A stretch of DNA of 64,000 nucleotides from assembly GCA_961205875.1 (NCBI GenBank), contig OY540809.1:12288267-12352266 (forward strand). The letters run 5' to 3'. Under the pieces are notes generated by a model. That model was given only the letters and a program-made list of their open reading frames with translations, was not told where the DNA came from and made no database searches. The position numbers were made by a program, and so were the translations under genes. This DNA comes from Sialis fuliginosa. Its lineage: Eukaryota; Arthropoda; Insecta; Megaloptera; Sialidae. Positions 49,052-60,074 of this stretch are shown here, one piece after another. Within the stretch, counting starts at the first letter, position 1; each line of letters starts with the position of its first letter.

Positions 49052-49088
49052 ATTTTGTCCCGCTAGATTTTCAAAATCGCACACTGTG
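49052..49088 (-). repeat. Transib right TIR, 23-RSS-like
   Basis: On the minus strand: CACAGTG (49088-49082), a 23-bp spacer, then ACAAAATTA, again matching the nonamer core ACAAAA. Confidence 0.9.
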
Positions 49089-49439
49089 CGACGGTTCTGT
49101 GATTCTGCTAGTTTTTATCCCTGGGATTTCTCGGCGTTGGCGGTCGACACAGTTAAAACTTTGGGCGCCCGCCAATGTGACGCCGCCGGCGCTCGCTCCG
49201 GGCCAGGCAGCGTCGTGGTGGTGACGTCATCACCAGTGCCGGAACTAGGTGTGGGTTGTAGACAGCTGTTACACACACAAACACACAAATGCGCGCTACT
49301 GGACCGTGTCTTTATTATTGACATTGTTCACGAAAGATAATCAATTCGAACAATGTAAAAACATTTACATTGTTATTGTAAGCAGTGCCGGATTAAGCAA
49401 GCGCGGGGCCTGTAGCAAATGTTATAAAAATGCCCTTGA

Positions 49440-50137
49440 CAGTGGCGTCGCTAATGGGGGGGGGGGGTGAAACGGGGGGAGTAAATCGATAGTTTCACCC
49501 ACTCCCCCCGAAAATAGTCAATAGGATTTTTTTTGCACATTAAGCGGGTGTCACCCTCTGTCAATTTTTAAGGACATAAAAATATCAGTGGGATCTATTT
49601 TTTAAATAAATTAGATGATCATCATCTCTATAGACTTTCAATAATAATAAAAGTCAATTCACTAAATTTATTAGACATTTTTTCCCATTAATAATAATAA
49701 CCAAAAAAGAGGTAAATATTATACCATAAACATAGAGCATGGATCGAAAACAGAGCCGTGTCAAAAGAAAGAGATAGAAAATGGTTTGTCTTTATTTAAA
49801 CAGAAGTGACTATTTCTTTCTTATTAGAAAAAGAGATAGATATATCCCAAACTCTCTCACTGTTTTGAAGAAATGTTACACCTTTTTTTGCGGGATACAT
49901 CTATCTCTTCTTCTAATAAGAATGAAATAAATGAATGAATTAAATAAGGACAAGTATATCCCGAATCATTTTCCATCTCTTTCTTTTGACGCGGCTCTGT
50001 AATCAGTGCGGTCCATGGTCTATGTCTATGGGTAAATAGGTTTTATTTTTTAACAAATAAGACAGGTGTCACCCCTTCAGGGTGTCACCCGGGTCGGACT
50101 GCCCCGCTCCTCTACCCACCCTCTAACTACGCCGCTG
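49440..50137. mobile_element. Nested element, CAGTGGCGTCGCTAA / CTACGCCGCTG ends
   Basis: Ends are of the CAGTGGCG type seen at 29740 but more diverged. The left end is followed by a G-run (49458-49467). It has CACCC-rich blocks (GTGTCACCC near both ends). No clean 8-bp duplication is visible. Confidence 0.55.
49727..50032. repeat. Innermost foldback, CATAGAGCATGGA / TCCATGGTCTATG ends
   Basis: The left arm (GAGCCGTGTCAAAAGAAAGAGATAG-like) mirrors the right arm (ATCTCTTTCTTTTGACGCGGC). Start shared with 21453. A second inner pair (TTTCTTATTAGAAAAAGAGATAG against CTATCTCTTCTTCTAATAAG) shows the fold continues inward. Confidence 0.75.
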
Positions 50138-50687
50138 ATTGACTTGATTTAGAATATACAATCCTTTAAGAAAATTGATCCGTTAATAAAAAACTAAAGG
50201 ATATTTTTTTGAACTCTTAACCCTTGGCAAAGAACGGAAAGGGATGATAAAATTTGTTGAAATTTTTATTCAAAAATTAGAAAGTGCAAGCTTTTGAATG
50301 AGCTTTGGAACACGCAAATCTAATTAATTTTCGCGGAAATAATAATATAACTGTTTGAAAATTTGAATTTTTGTATAATAAATAAAACACCACTTTTACT
50401 AACAAAATTTTCTTGATTTGATTTGAGAAAATTTAGAAAAATCGATTAAAAAAAATCAAAGATCGGACATTCAAAAATCGATTTTTCGATTAAATCGAAT
50501 CGAATTCGGAAACCCTAAATTTAAATTAATAATTACTGTAGATTTGGACACCTCGTATCAACCATTGGACAGTAAGTAGTAAGTCCAATAAGAGATATTT
50601 AACTGCAAAATTGCGGGGCCCCCAGAGACGCGAGGCCCGTAGCATTTACTACTCCTGCTACGTTGTTAATCCGGCACTGATTGTATT

Positions 50688-51691
50688 ATGAATATAGATA
50701 AGTATATATACAGTATGGTTCATAACTAGTTCACCAAACTTTACAGTAGCTTAAATGTTTATAATAAAAATGAGTCCGGAAATTTTTCGTTGGAGAGCTA
50801 CAGACAATTTATTTTACATGTATTTTATTGCAAGAACATTTAATCCTGACAGTGAATAGTGTACGTGATTCTTATATTATTAAAACATATTTCTAACAAA
50901 CTAATAAAAGATAAAACAAAAAAAATGGGAAATAAACTATAGATAATATTATTATGTACATTATGTATTAAATGAATTATTTTGAACGTAATAATTTTCG
51001 AATTATTTTTGAAATAAGAAAATAATGTTTTAGATAAAAAATATCGTGTACCTATGTTATTATCTACAATTTATTTCCCATACATTTTTTTCGAACATTC
51101 ATGATTTAGTCAGAAATTTTTTTTTAAAATAATTATTTAGAATCACCCACACTGTTCACTCTCAGTATTACGTATAAGAAAATCCCATGGTACCTATGGT
51201 AAACCCGCACACTGTTCAATCTCTGTAATACGTATAAGAAAGTCACATGACTTAAATCATTATTGTTAGTGACTATTTATTTAAATTGTTATTTGCATAT
51301 ATACATACATATTCATTAATGAATTAGTCATAAAGAAGATAGCTCTAATAATTATAATATGTATTTGAAATAAAATTCAAAATCGATTATTATTGATAAA
51401 AAAATAAACTTATTATTAATAAAGTTATGAATTATTTATTTATCGAAATTAAAAAAAAACGTGTTTTTAATAACTAGGTATTAGTTATCATATAGTTAAC
51501 GATTTATATTTTATATAATTATGCACTACATTAGTTTTTATAATAAACAAATTGTCTTTATGACTTATTGACTGATAACATAAATTAACTTTTTTAATTA
51601 TATCTACCTTTATTATAAAGTAAACACTTTGAAAAACTTACAATTAGTTACTTGTAGGCTATTTCAAATGTAAATACATTTTTTCATAAAA
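50688..51691. other. Upstream of the ACE-like gene, no gene seen
   Basis: AT-rich. A near-duplicate pair ACACTGTTCA(C/A)TCTC...TACGTATAAGAAA lies at about 51149 and 51208 (roughly 60 bp apart). No clear TATA/Inr pair for the peptidase gene was found. Confidence 0.3.
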
Positions 51692-54600
51692 ATGAAACTA
51701 TTGATTTTTATATTATTATTGAACTATACAATATATTGTAGTGAAAACGAAACCCCATCAGTAGAAGATTATAGTGAAGAAAATGCCAAAGAATTTATAA
51801 AACGTTATAATAATGAATTGTCTATTGTTTTAAATAAATATATGTTAGCTTACTGGGCATACTATTCTAATATAACAAATGAGACTCGACAAAATCAGGT
51901 AATACACAGGGTCGTAACTACCACCGGGGCAGGGCCCGGAGCTCCCAAGCATAGGGGAGGCCCGCAGTAGCGTAAGTCAAGTTTGTATTTGAAAGAAAAT
52001 TATTTTGTTCAAAAAAAATTATAATTAACAAATACAACATTTTCTAAAAAAAAAAAAACATGAATAACCACTAAATTTTCTCTACTTATGAGATTTTTTT
52101 GCAAATTTAAACGTAATTCACTTATAGAATATAGCATAGATGTCCATATTATAATCTTTTTTAAAAGCCATTGAAGAAAAAATTAAAAATAATTTATAAA
52201 ACCTTTTAAAAATATATGGTTACCGGTTATCTATGAAAATGTTCGGGTTCAGATTTACATAGGTTCGTTGACTTTTGAAATATCAGGTGCATTAAAAATA
52301 CAGGTTTTTTCGGGTTTCGGGTTCAGGTTCGGATTCAGGTTCAGGTCCCTGAATGAAACTAATTTCATATTATAATAGGTAATATATTTTGGATTCAGTT
52401 AAACGCAAATTCTAATTTGTCAAGTTTTAACGATGAACAATGGAAAGAAGGAAAAAAATATCATTGGCAAACTTTTGAAGATGAAAATTTGAAACGCCAG
52501 TTCAAGAAATACTCTGACTTCAATTCAAACGATTTGCCAAATGCGCACCGCAGGGTATATTTTCGTATTATTTCTGAAATGCAGGAACATCAATCGACTC
52601 TAAATATCTGCTCCTACAGAAATTCTTCAAAATGTGACCTTAATCTGGAAATAGGTGATTTTTATTAAAAAAAGAAAAACAAATAATTACACAGGTTGAC
52701 ATCGTTTTGTTATCTTTACATGAAAAGATGATTTCTGAGGTTTTTTGGCGTGCTGAAGCCGAATCCGTTGCCCAAATTACTGCATTACATCAGGTTTTTG
52801 AGATAACCTAACCTAAAATTGCCAAAAATGACAATTTTGGCAATCTTTAAGAATTTATTACCAACAACAGGAAATTATTGTAATCGGTCCGAAAATCAAA
52901 ATCAAATTTTCAACATATTTTTATGTTTCAAGGTCACTATTTTCAGAAAAATGTGTGTGTGTGTATTCACATAAACTATATAAAAACAATAAATAATCAC
53001 TATTCAAGTAATTATAGTCATACCGTGTTGGGAAGTTGGTTGTGTGGATCTCAAGGGTCGAACCCACGGCTTGTTTTCTAAAAAGTTTATTCACGGTAAG
53101 AAATATGTAGTACTATCTTTCGTCACTAAAATATTTTTTTACTTTTTACTGTACGATTTTTTTTCGCCGAAAGTTGCTAGTTTGAAGATATGATATTTTT
53201 ATTAATAGAGTAGACACAAGTCACACAATGGACTTTACTACATTAAATACTTCAAACTAGTATATTTCGGTTAAAAAAATGGTACGCAGTAAAAAGTAAG
53301 AATTCATTTTAAAAAGGAAAGAAAGTACTATTTCTTACTGTGGACGAAAACTTTAGAAAAAAATTACTCACTTGTAATTGATAATAAATTCTTAAATATT
53401 GCAAAAATTTCATTTTTGCCCTATTAGGCTAGGTTTTCTCAAAACCCTGACATGATAGACCAATTTGGGCAACGGATTCGGTTTCAGCACGCGAAAAACC
53501 TCCGAAATCAACTATTGAAGTAAAGACAACAGAACAAAAGTGTTTTTTTGTCAAAATTCTTGTTTTTAGATGTCGATGCTATATTAAAACAATCCCTCGA
53601 TTTAGAAGAACTAAAATACACTTGGTTGGAATCACATAATAAGGCTGGAATAGCATCAATAAAGAATCGTTATATACAGTATATAGAGTTAAGCAAAGAA
53701 ACTGCGAGAATAAAGAGTATGTAAAAAATTTAATTTATTGTAACTGTTATTTTCCTTTTTTGGCTTAACTATGATTAGATGCAACCAGTTATAACCGAAT
53801 GAACACAACCTTCTCCTGGTTGGAGAGTCAGGAAGGGAATGTGCCCTGGGATAATCAGGGCAGGTATCACTTATGAGACCCTTCGATTTACGAAGAGTTT
53901 TTTTAAGGATTACGCAATATGAGCTTATATTATACCGACTAGGGGGGAGGGGTCCATTCCCACATATTATCAGGTTGATAATATGTGGGACTTCCCATTC
54001 CCTTCCCAGACGGTATTACAACTTAAACTGGTTGATTACAATTGTATTTTACTATTTCTAATGAACTTGTAGATAATGTTATACAACTATATGAGTACGT
54101 TTACACAGCGCCGTTATTCTGGTTTACTAATCGAGTTTAGTTATGCTATTCCTCCTGGTCTACGGGAATAGCATAAATAAACCGGAATAGAGCAGGAATA
54201 AAAATGCGAGTAAACTGCATATATCTATTTAGCCAACCTCAAAAATATCTATGGAGTATAGAGATTTCATCGTAATGCACTTCTAATTAACATTTGAAAA
54301 TGCGTCATCAGTTAAAATTTGGTTAAAACACCTGAGACGAAGAGATGGAAACAAAAAAAACGTGATTCGTTGGACGTAAAGGAGACGAAATATTTTTGAA
54401 ATTTATTGTTGGTATGTCATCGAACTTATAGCGTATTTCAAATCGGAATTATAATTCCAGCTGACACTTATTCTCGTATGTGTAAACAGCACCACTTAAA
54501 ACGGTTTAACTACATCGGTTATAATAAAACCGGAATAACAGCGCTGTGTAAACATACATAGGTACTCTATGTCTATTGTAAATTGTAACTATATATTTTG

Positions 54601-57600
54601 ACAATTTTGATAAACCATGAAAAATTTCAGATTATACAGACTATTCTGATACATGGCTTAAAGAATATGAAAGTACCGATATCAAAAATCAAATCAATAA
54701 TCTTTGGTTACAAATAAAGCCTTTATATCAACAGTTGCACGCTTATATCCGATACAACCTAAGAAGACAATATGGTGATGTTATTCCAGAAAAAGGACCA
54801 ATACCAGATCATCTGATATGTAAACATTTTATTTTTTTTTAAATTAAGACTATACTTGCACAATTAGTGTTCTATGCCATCAGCCCCCCTCCCACTTAGA
54901 TTATAGAAAATTATAAAAAGACGTTGTTCCTTATATCGTGTGAAATATTTTTGTCGAGAAACGTTTTCTCTTAAACCAATGGTTCAGCAGTTAAATAAAC
55001 AATTAAATTGTTTATAACAACTGATCGCGCCAGTAGAGTTTTTTAATTCTGATAAATTTGGCTCAATCTACACATTTTTTCAGATTTTTCTGAATGATCC
55101 TTTTGGTCAATATCAACTTTAGTACTAAAGAATCATTTCCCCATGTTATTATTTAAATAGGAAACGGGACCCCCTCCCTTTGCGGCACCTCTTAAAATTG
55201 AACTACAGGGTAATCCTTTATTTTAGGTTATAAACTATCTTATTTCGTAACGATAGCGAAAGTTAATTTATTTGACACACCATAATATAGAGTTTAAATA
55301 AAGTTCGGTTTTCACGATTTTTATGACAGATCGTCTACATTTGATTCTACTACAAAAACACAAGACCAAAACAGTCTTTGTTTCAACTCTCTCCTTGGAT
55401 TGCATAATGCAAAATTAACCACGATTAGTTAATCAGTTGTTTTCAAACCATGACTAATGTTGATTCTAAACTTAATCTCAATATTTAAATGAACAATTCA
55501 CTAAATATTACAATTTTTTATCATAATCGTGATTGTTTTTGCTTCATCGCAATATCGAAGATACGAGAAGCTTTCTGATCGTTTTAGAAAAAAATGTTCT
55601 CCGATTTCAAAATTTTAAATTTAAAGATCAAGACAAACACTTCGTCCCGTGTCTGTCTGTCTGTATGTGTGTTTAATTAATACCCCATTTGAAAGTGCTT
55701 GCTAGCTAGCAAATTTGTTAACTCCTTTATAATACCGGACATAAGGATTAACTGTTTTGGAAAAAAATTGCCATTATCACTTATTTATTTGTCAACATAA
55801 GTTACAATTATTCTATATTTTTACAGTCAATATACAAGCCTTTCAATTACCCTCTAACCCACAAAAGAATCAAGTGAATATTACAGCTGAGATGATCAAA
55901 CAGGTAAACACAGAACTAAGGTACAAGTTTTGAAGCTTTCGCGATGATCTGGATATGGATTGCAAAGGACATCTTCAGGGCTTTTCTAAAAGTGGACTTT
56001 TAGAAGAACCCTGAATATGTCTAATGTATTACAAAACGTTGACCGATAACATGACCAAATTAATGTGGTTTACACCCAGAAGCCAAGATCCATAGAACTA
56101 AGGTCTTCAGAGAGAAATCCAAAACTAATATATTTAATTTTTGTAGAACTACACTGCTTTAAAAATGTTTAAACTAGCTGAAGAATTTTTCATTTCAATT
56201 GGTTTAGATCCAATGCCTCAATCTTTCTGGAATAATTCTGTTTTTGAAAAACCGGAAGATCAAGAAGTAAACTGCGTTCCTGCTTCTTGGGATTTTTGGG
56301 ATTCAAAAGATTTCAGGTAGATTCGAATTTGTGAATGTCGTAATTCTCACTTATCCCACTTTACCCTATTTATTTTAAGAATACATATGTGCACTGTAGT
56401 CAACGAGGAAAACCTCTACACTGTTCATCATGAAATGGGTCACATTGAGTATTTCATGCAGTATAAAAATCAACCGATACAGTTTAGAGATTCTGCTAAT
56501 TCTGGTAAGTCAGTTTAAATTTTAAATCATACCACTGTGACGGGTCATAAAATTGTCAATGTTTGTAAATTTTTTTCATAAGTATAACTGATTATTTTAG
56601 GTTTGGGTAGAAGACATTTTATTAAGTATATATGTTATTCAACTTATTCAATATCAATTTTTATCGAAAATAAAATAAAATATAAAGTTATGTGCCTCGG
56701 TGTGACGACCAAAAAAAATATTTTTCTCCATTATCCCATCGAAATGGATTACCGGAAAAAAAAATATTTTATCAATATCTATATGAATGTAGCTATGGTT
56801 GTGCGTAACCGTTTTTTAAATTTTATTTTTTCACAAAAGAGTGATATTTGAATCGTTTTTTTTTTATAATTCAAGCGGTCATAAAAAAGTAACTACCAAA
56901 ATTTCAATAAACGGCTACTATGTTAATACTTAGCCACTACAATTACGAAAATTTAGAAAACAATTTTTTTAATCGGTTCATTAGTCTTTGAGGAATAGCT
57001 GAGACAAAGTAGACAAAAGTCGTTTCGAGAAAAACGCGTTTTAAGTTTTCTGAGGGTCATAAAAACCGCGCTACCTGCTCTCACTAAATTGACTGTAACT
57101 CAGACAATTTTCGGAATTTTAATTTAATTTTTACATATTTTTGAATATGTATACTTTGAAAAAATGCAAAAAAAATCTATATTTTTTAACCATGGCTTTC
57201 TCCGTTAAATAAATGTTTATTAAATTATATTTTTAGGTTTCCATGAAGCCATTGGTGATACGATGGCATTATCTGTATCAACACCTAAACATCTTCGTCA
57301 AATTGGATTATTAAAATCAGATAATGAAGATTTGGATACCTCTATTAATCACTTGTACAACGTCGCCCTAAACAAGATTTTGCGTTTGCCTTATATATAT
57401 GTTGTAGATCTATGGAGATGGGGGGTATTTAAGGGTGAGATTACATCGGAAAACTACAATACTGAATGGTGGAACTTAAAAAAACAATATCAGGGTGTCG
57501 AACCACCTGTTATTAGAACAGAAGATGATTTTGATCCAGCTACTATATACCATGTTGTAGCTGATACGCCTTATATAAAGTATTAAAAATTCCTCTATTC

Positions 57601-58849
57601 ATTTTTATATTAGTAAACATATCGATTGGATTTTTCTCTTTTTTAATTTCAAACTAATTCTAAAGTCCCATCAAAATTGGTTCAGAATTTTTCACGTCAA
57701 GTTGAAACAAACTGACAGAAAGACACACAACATTTGCTGATTAAAATATCTTTGAAGGCAACGTTAAATTAGCAAATAAATATTATTATTTGATTACCCT
57801 CTCACAACTAAACATTTTTTTCAAATATGCGATGATTCTGAGATAAAAATCTATAACACTTTAAATGCCCCACCCTGTATAATACTTCGTTTTACCGCAT
57901 GAAGTGATAGGCCTAAAACAGGCCTTATACCTTTTTCCATTAGGTCAAAATGAAACATTAATCTCTTATTATTTTCTATTAAATAATTCAACAAGACCCT
58001 TTGTTAGACTTATTATTAAGACGTAGATATTAAATCACAATAAAGCATTACATTGTTTTTTTATGTATTGCAGTTATTTTTTGAGTACAATACTTCAGTA
58101 TCAATTTCACAAAGCTCTTTGTGAAAAGGCAAACCAGTATCAACCTGATGATCCCAAAAAACAACTTCATATGTGCGACATCTACAATAGTACTGAAGCA
58201 GGGCAAGCTTTTAGGTGAGAAACCATTACATTTCTTAATAGTTATTGAATATATGTATGTACAGTCGCCTGCATTAATGGTCTTGCAGTGTGTATTCATT
58301 TTCGTTTATCACAAACTTAGTAGGCTCCTCCCATTTGATTATTATAATATTTAAATCATTTCTCCATGTATCAAACAAAGACAGATATTTTGAAATTCAT
58401 TTGCTAGATAAAGAACTACTCTTCGTTTATAATAGGTACTCATATATATTTGTGCAATTAAATTATTATGTAATCTATTGAAAATTGTATACGTAAATTT
58501 TGTGGCAATAAATATTTGATATTCCGAATTTTAGTATTTAAATATATTAAACTTGATAGAAAAAGATAACCGATGATGTTTGTCTTTAAATTTGGAATCT
58601 GTTGTAAGCGATTCTAGCCATTAGGGTGCCAGACGAGTTCTGCAGGTGACTGTACATTGAAATGGACTGTATTATTACAGGAATATGTTACAATTGGGTT
58701 CTTCAAAACCATGGCCTGATGCAATAGAACTTCTCACTGGACAAAGACAGATGGATGCTGGTCCTCTTGTAGAATATTTCCGTCCTTTACAGAATTGGTT
58801 AGAGGAACAAAATAAAATTAATAACGTAACAATTGGTTGGGATATGTAG
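51692..58849 (+). CDS. Secreted angiotensin-converting-enzyme-like M2 peptidase, 10 coding exons
   Basis: Exons: 51692-51898, 52399-52654, 53570-53716, 54631-54819, 55827-55903, 56147-56316, 56380-56504, 57237-57579, 58074-58214, 58681-58849. All are GT/AG and sum to 607 aa, the usual insect single-domain ACE length. A signal peptide ([16 protein letters not shown]) is present and there is no C-terminal anchor (ends VTIGWDM), so it is secreted. The zinc site is intact: HEMGH at 366-370 and Glu394 in FHEAIGD, 28 residues on. His496, Tyr503 and Tyr506 (human testis ACE 513, 520, 523) are kept. However the position of His353 is Val336, Ala354 is Pro337, Lys511 is Ile494, and the chloride ligands Arg489 and Arg522 are Lys472 and Asn505. 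The conserved GNMWAQ region after PIPDHL is absent. It is probably a catalytically capable but divergent paralogue with changed specificity. Introns are loaded with mobile elements. Confidence 0.95.
51905..51970. repeat. GC-rich hAT-like fragment in ACE intron 1
   Basis: CAGGGTCGTAACTACCACCG followed by GGGCAGGGCCCGGAGCTCC is abruptly GC-rich against the AT-rich intron; no partner end found. Confidence 0.35.
52225..52355 (+). repeat. Short GGTTCAGG/GGTTCGG repeats in ACE intron 1
   Basis: TTTCGGGTTCAGGTTCGGAT followed by TCAGGTTCAGG units in tandem, ending 43 bp before exon 2. Confidence 0.6.
52694..53555. mobile_element. Long-TIR foldback filling ACE intron 2
   Basis: The left arm about 52694-52822 mirrors about 53419-53555: CTGAAGCCGAATCCGTTGCC against GGCAACGGATTCGGTTTCAG, plus the TTATCTTTACAT and CCTAACC blocks. 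It occupies 52694-53555 of the 52655-53569 intron and ends about 14 bp before the exon 3 acceptor. It contains the element at 52856-53078 and an inner inverted pair (about 53141-53193 against 53257-53305). Confidence 0.8.
52856..53078. mobile_element. Short relative of the 1140-2166 element
   Basis: Left block CAGGAAATTATTGTAATCGG and right block GTGTTGGGAAGTTGGTTGTG align with the ends of the longer copy. The middle, about 850 bp, is absent here. Confidence 0.75.
53954..53995. repeat. Short perfect hairpin in ACE intron 3
   Basis: CCCACATATTATC and GATAATATGTGGG, 5-bp loop, 13-bp perfect stem, between G/C-rich flanks. Confidence 0.6.
54093..54567. mobile_element. MITE, 475 bp, TIR GAGTACGTTTACACAGCGC (copy 2)
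   Basis: Left end identical to 22031. The right end is damaged (GCGCTGTGTAAACATACATAGGTACTC). The interior is collinear with copy 1, with short deletions. It lies in ACE intron 3. Confidence 0.85.
55545..55665 (-). repeat. Interspersed repeat family B, fragment
   Basis: ATCGCAATATCGAAGATACG through CCCGTGTCTGTCTGTCTG, reverse orientation, in ACE intron 4. It is followed by a CTTTATAATACCGGACATAAGG piece (55724-55745) like the termini at 63677-64000. Confidence 0.6.
55926..56098. mobile_element. MITE family P, copy 3
   Basis: The right arm (GACCGATAACATGACCAAAT, GTGGTTTACACCCAGAAGCC) is well kept; the left arm (TTTGAAGCTTTCGCGATGATC) is degenerate. The loop contains an AAAAGTGGACTTTTAG-centred hairpin. 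It ends 49 bp before ACE exon 6. Confidence 0.7.
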
Positions 58850-60074
58850 GGTACGATTAAAAAAATATCATTTATATGTTACTTTGAATATATTTATCTA
58901 TTTTTATTTTTCAATTTATTATTATTTGAATACCCTCTGGTGATTACAGGTGGATTAAATAATGAAAATTTAACACCTGTAAATAGTGTGGGCTTAGGGT
59001 GACCATGTCTTAGGTTTTCACCTGGAGTCTCAGGGTGTGTATACTGTTTCTCCACCCCAGATGCTAAAGGGGCCCTGGATGAAGAGCAAAAAAAAGGTCT
59101 TCATTGCTATGACAATTTTTTTCTTTCTAGACAGAAATTAGGGAGAACATAACTTAACATATTTCACCCCTTATTGTAATTATTAATTAAATATAGCTTC
59201 AATTAATACAAAATAAAAAAATACACTGATTTTATAATTAATTTATTTATAAATTATTGTATAAAATTGCTACCTAAAATCACATAAAATACAAAGCAAA
59301 TTTTATTTATTTTTGACTTGAAATTAATGTTAACACAGAAAGTTTCCACATGGGAGGGGGGAGTCAGGATATAAAAAATTGTTCTCAGGATTTAAACATT
59401 TGTACATAAAATTTGTATTATGTGTATATTTTCTCCGCACCAAATTTTATTGCCAAAGGTAGTAATTTTATAACTTCACCAGTCATAAATTATTTACAAA
59501 TATCAAATAGTTTTTACTAAAAATTATTTAAAACCCTTTTGCTTCAGGGGAATTTTTTAAAAGTTGTACATCCTGTATGGTTTTTAAAATAGTAAATTAA
59601 AATAAACACATTTGTCAATCGTTCATAGCCAGAGTTGTCTCAATTAATTTATGTTCAAAGTAAAAGGACTAAAATATGTGTATGATTATACAATGTACAC
59701 AAAATAGATATAAAATATTAATTGTAATAAAGCCTAATAATAAACAAATTCACTCAATTTTTTCAGTTGTGTTCAAATATAATGTTTCTGTGTAAAAAAA
59801 ATGAGACCATAGCCACTGTTTATGTGTATAAGATAATATGATGTATTAGAAAGATTTCTCAGCACTTATGAAGTAAACGTTATATCATTATTTATCAATT
59901 AAAATGTCACAAATACAATTCTTAAAAAAATTATTGTATACAAATTAACTTCTATTTATATACATTTCTTACTTACAAAAATAACATCCACTATTTAATT
60001 AATTACTCTACAACTTCATTTTATTTTTTATGTCTATTTAATTAACAACATTCACTAAAAATCAATTTACACAT
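58850..60074. other. Convergent intergenic region between the peptidase and zinc-finger genes
   Basis: 3'UTRs of both genes must end here. TAGGGTGACCATGTCTTAGG at 58996 resembles a transposon end. Nothing else is assigned. Confidence 0.35.

Larger units (their letters stand above)
46277..49088 (+). mobile_element. Complete Transib transposon with 5-bp CGACG target duplication
   Basis: The 2812-bp element starts CACAGTGTAAGATTTTGCAA and ends, read in reverse, CACAGTGTGCGATTTTGAAA; TIRs match at 33 of 37 positions. The flanks are CGACG on both sides (46272-46276 and 49089-49093). A 5-bp, CG-rich duplication is the known Transib signature. It contains its own promoter, one intron and an uninterrupted transposase with all catalytic residues. 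This is a full-length, probably recent and possibly active copy. Confidence 0.95.
49383..50679. mobile_element. hAT-type element carrying two nested inserts
   Basis: TIRs CAGTGCCGGATTA and TAATCCGGCACTG are exact complements. Flanks ATTGTAAG (49375-49382) and ATTGTATT (50680-50687) match at 6 of 8. Element-specific GCGGGGCCTGTAGCAAATG (left) and GAGGCCCGTAGCATTTACT (right) are also inverted. Between them sits another element (49440-50137), itself carrying a foldback. A related lone end, CAGTGCCGGAACTAGG, is at 49233. Confidence 0.75.

Noticed and set aside
49432..50145. 8-bp target duplication for the middle nested element at 49440-50137
   Set aside because: Flanks GCCCTTGA and ATTGACTT share only TTGA, so no duplication can be claimed.
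56603..56851. 82-codon ORF in ACE intron 7
   Set aside because: Low-complexity Ile/Tyr/Lys-rich, no match to peptidase M2, and the flanking exons join in frame without it.
57571..57587. ACE-like protein ending in PYIKY stop after exon 8
   Set aside because: The true donor is AA|GTATTA at 57579/57580. Splicing to 58074 gives [16 protein letters not shown] and continues through exons 9-10.
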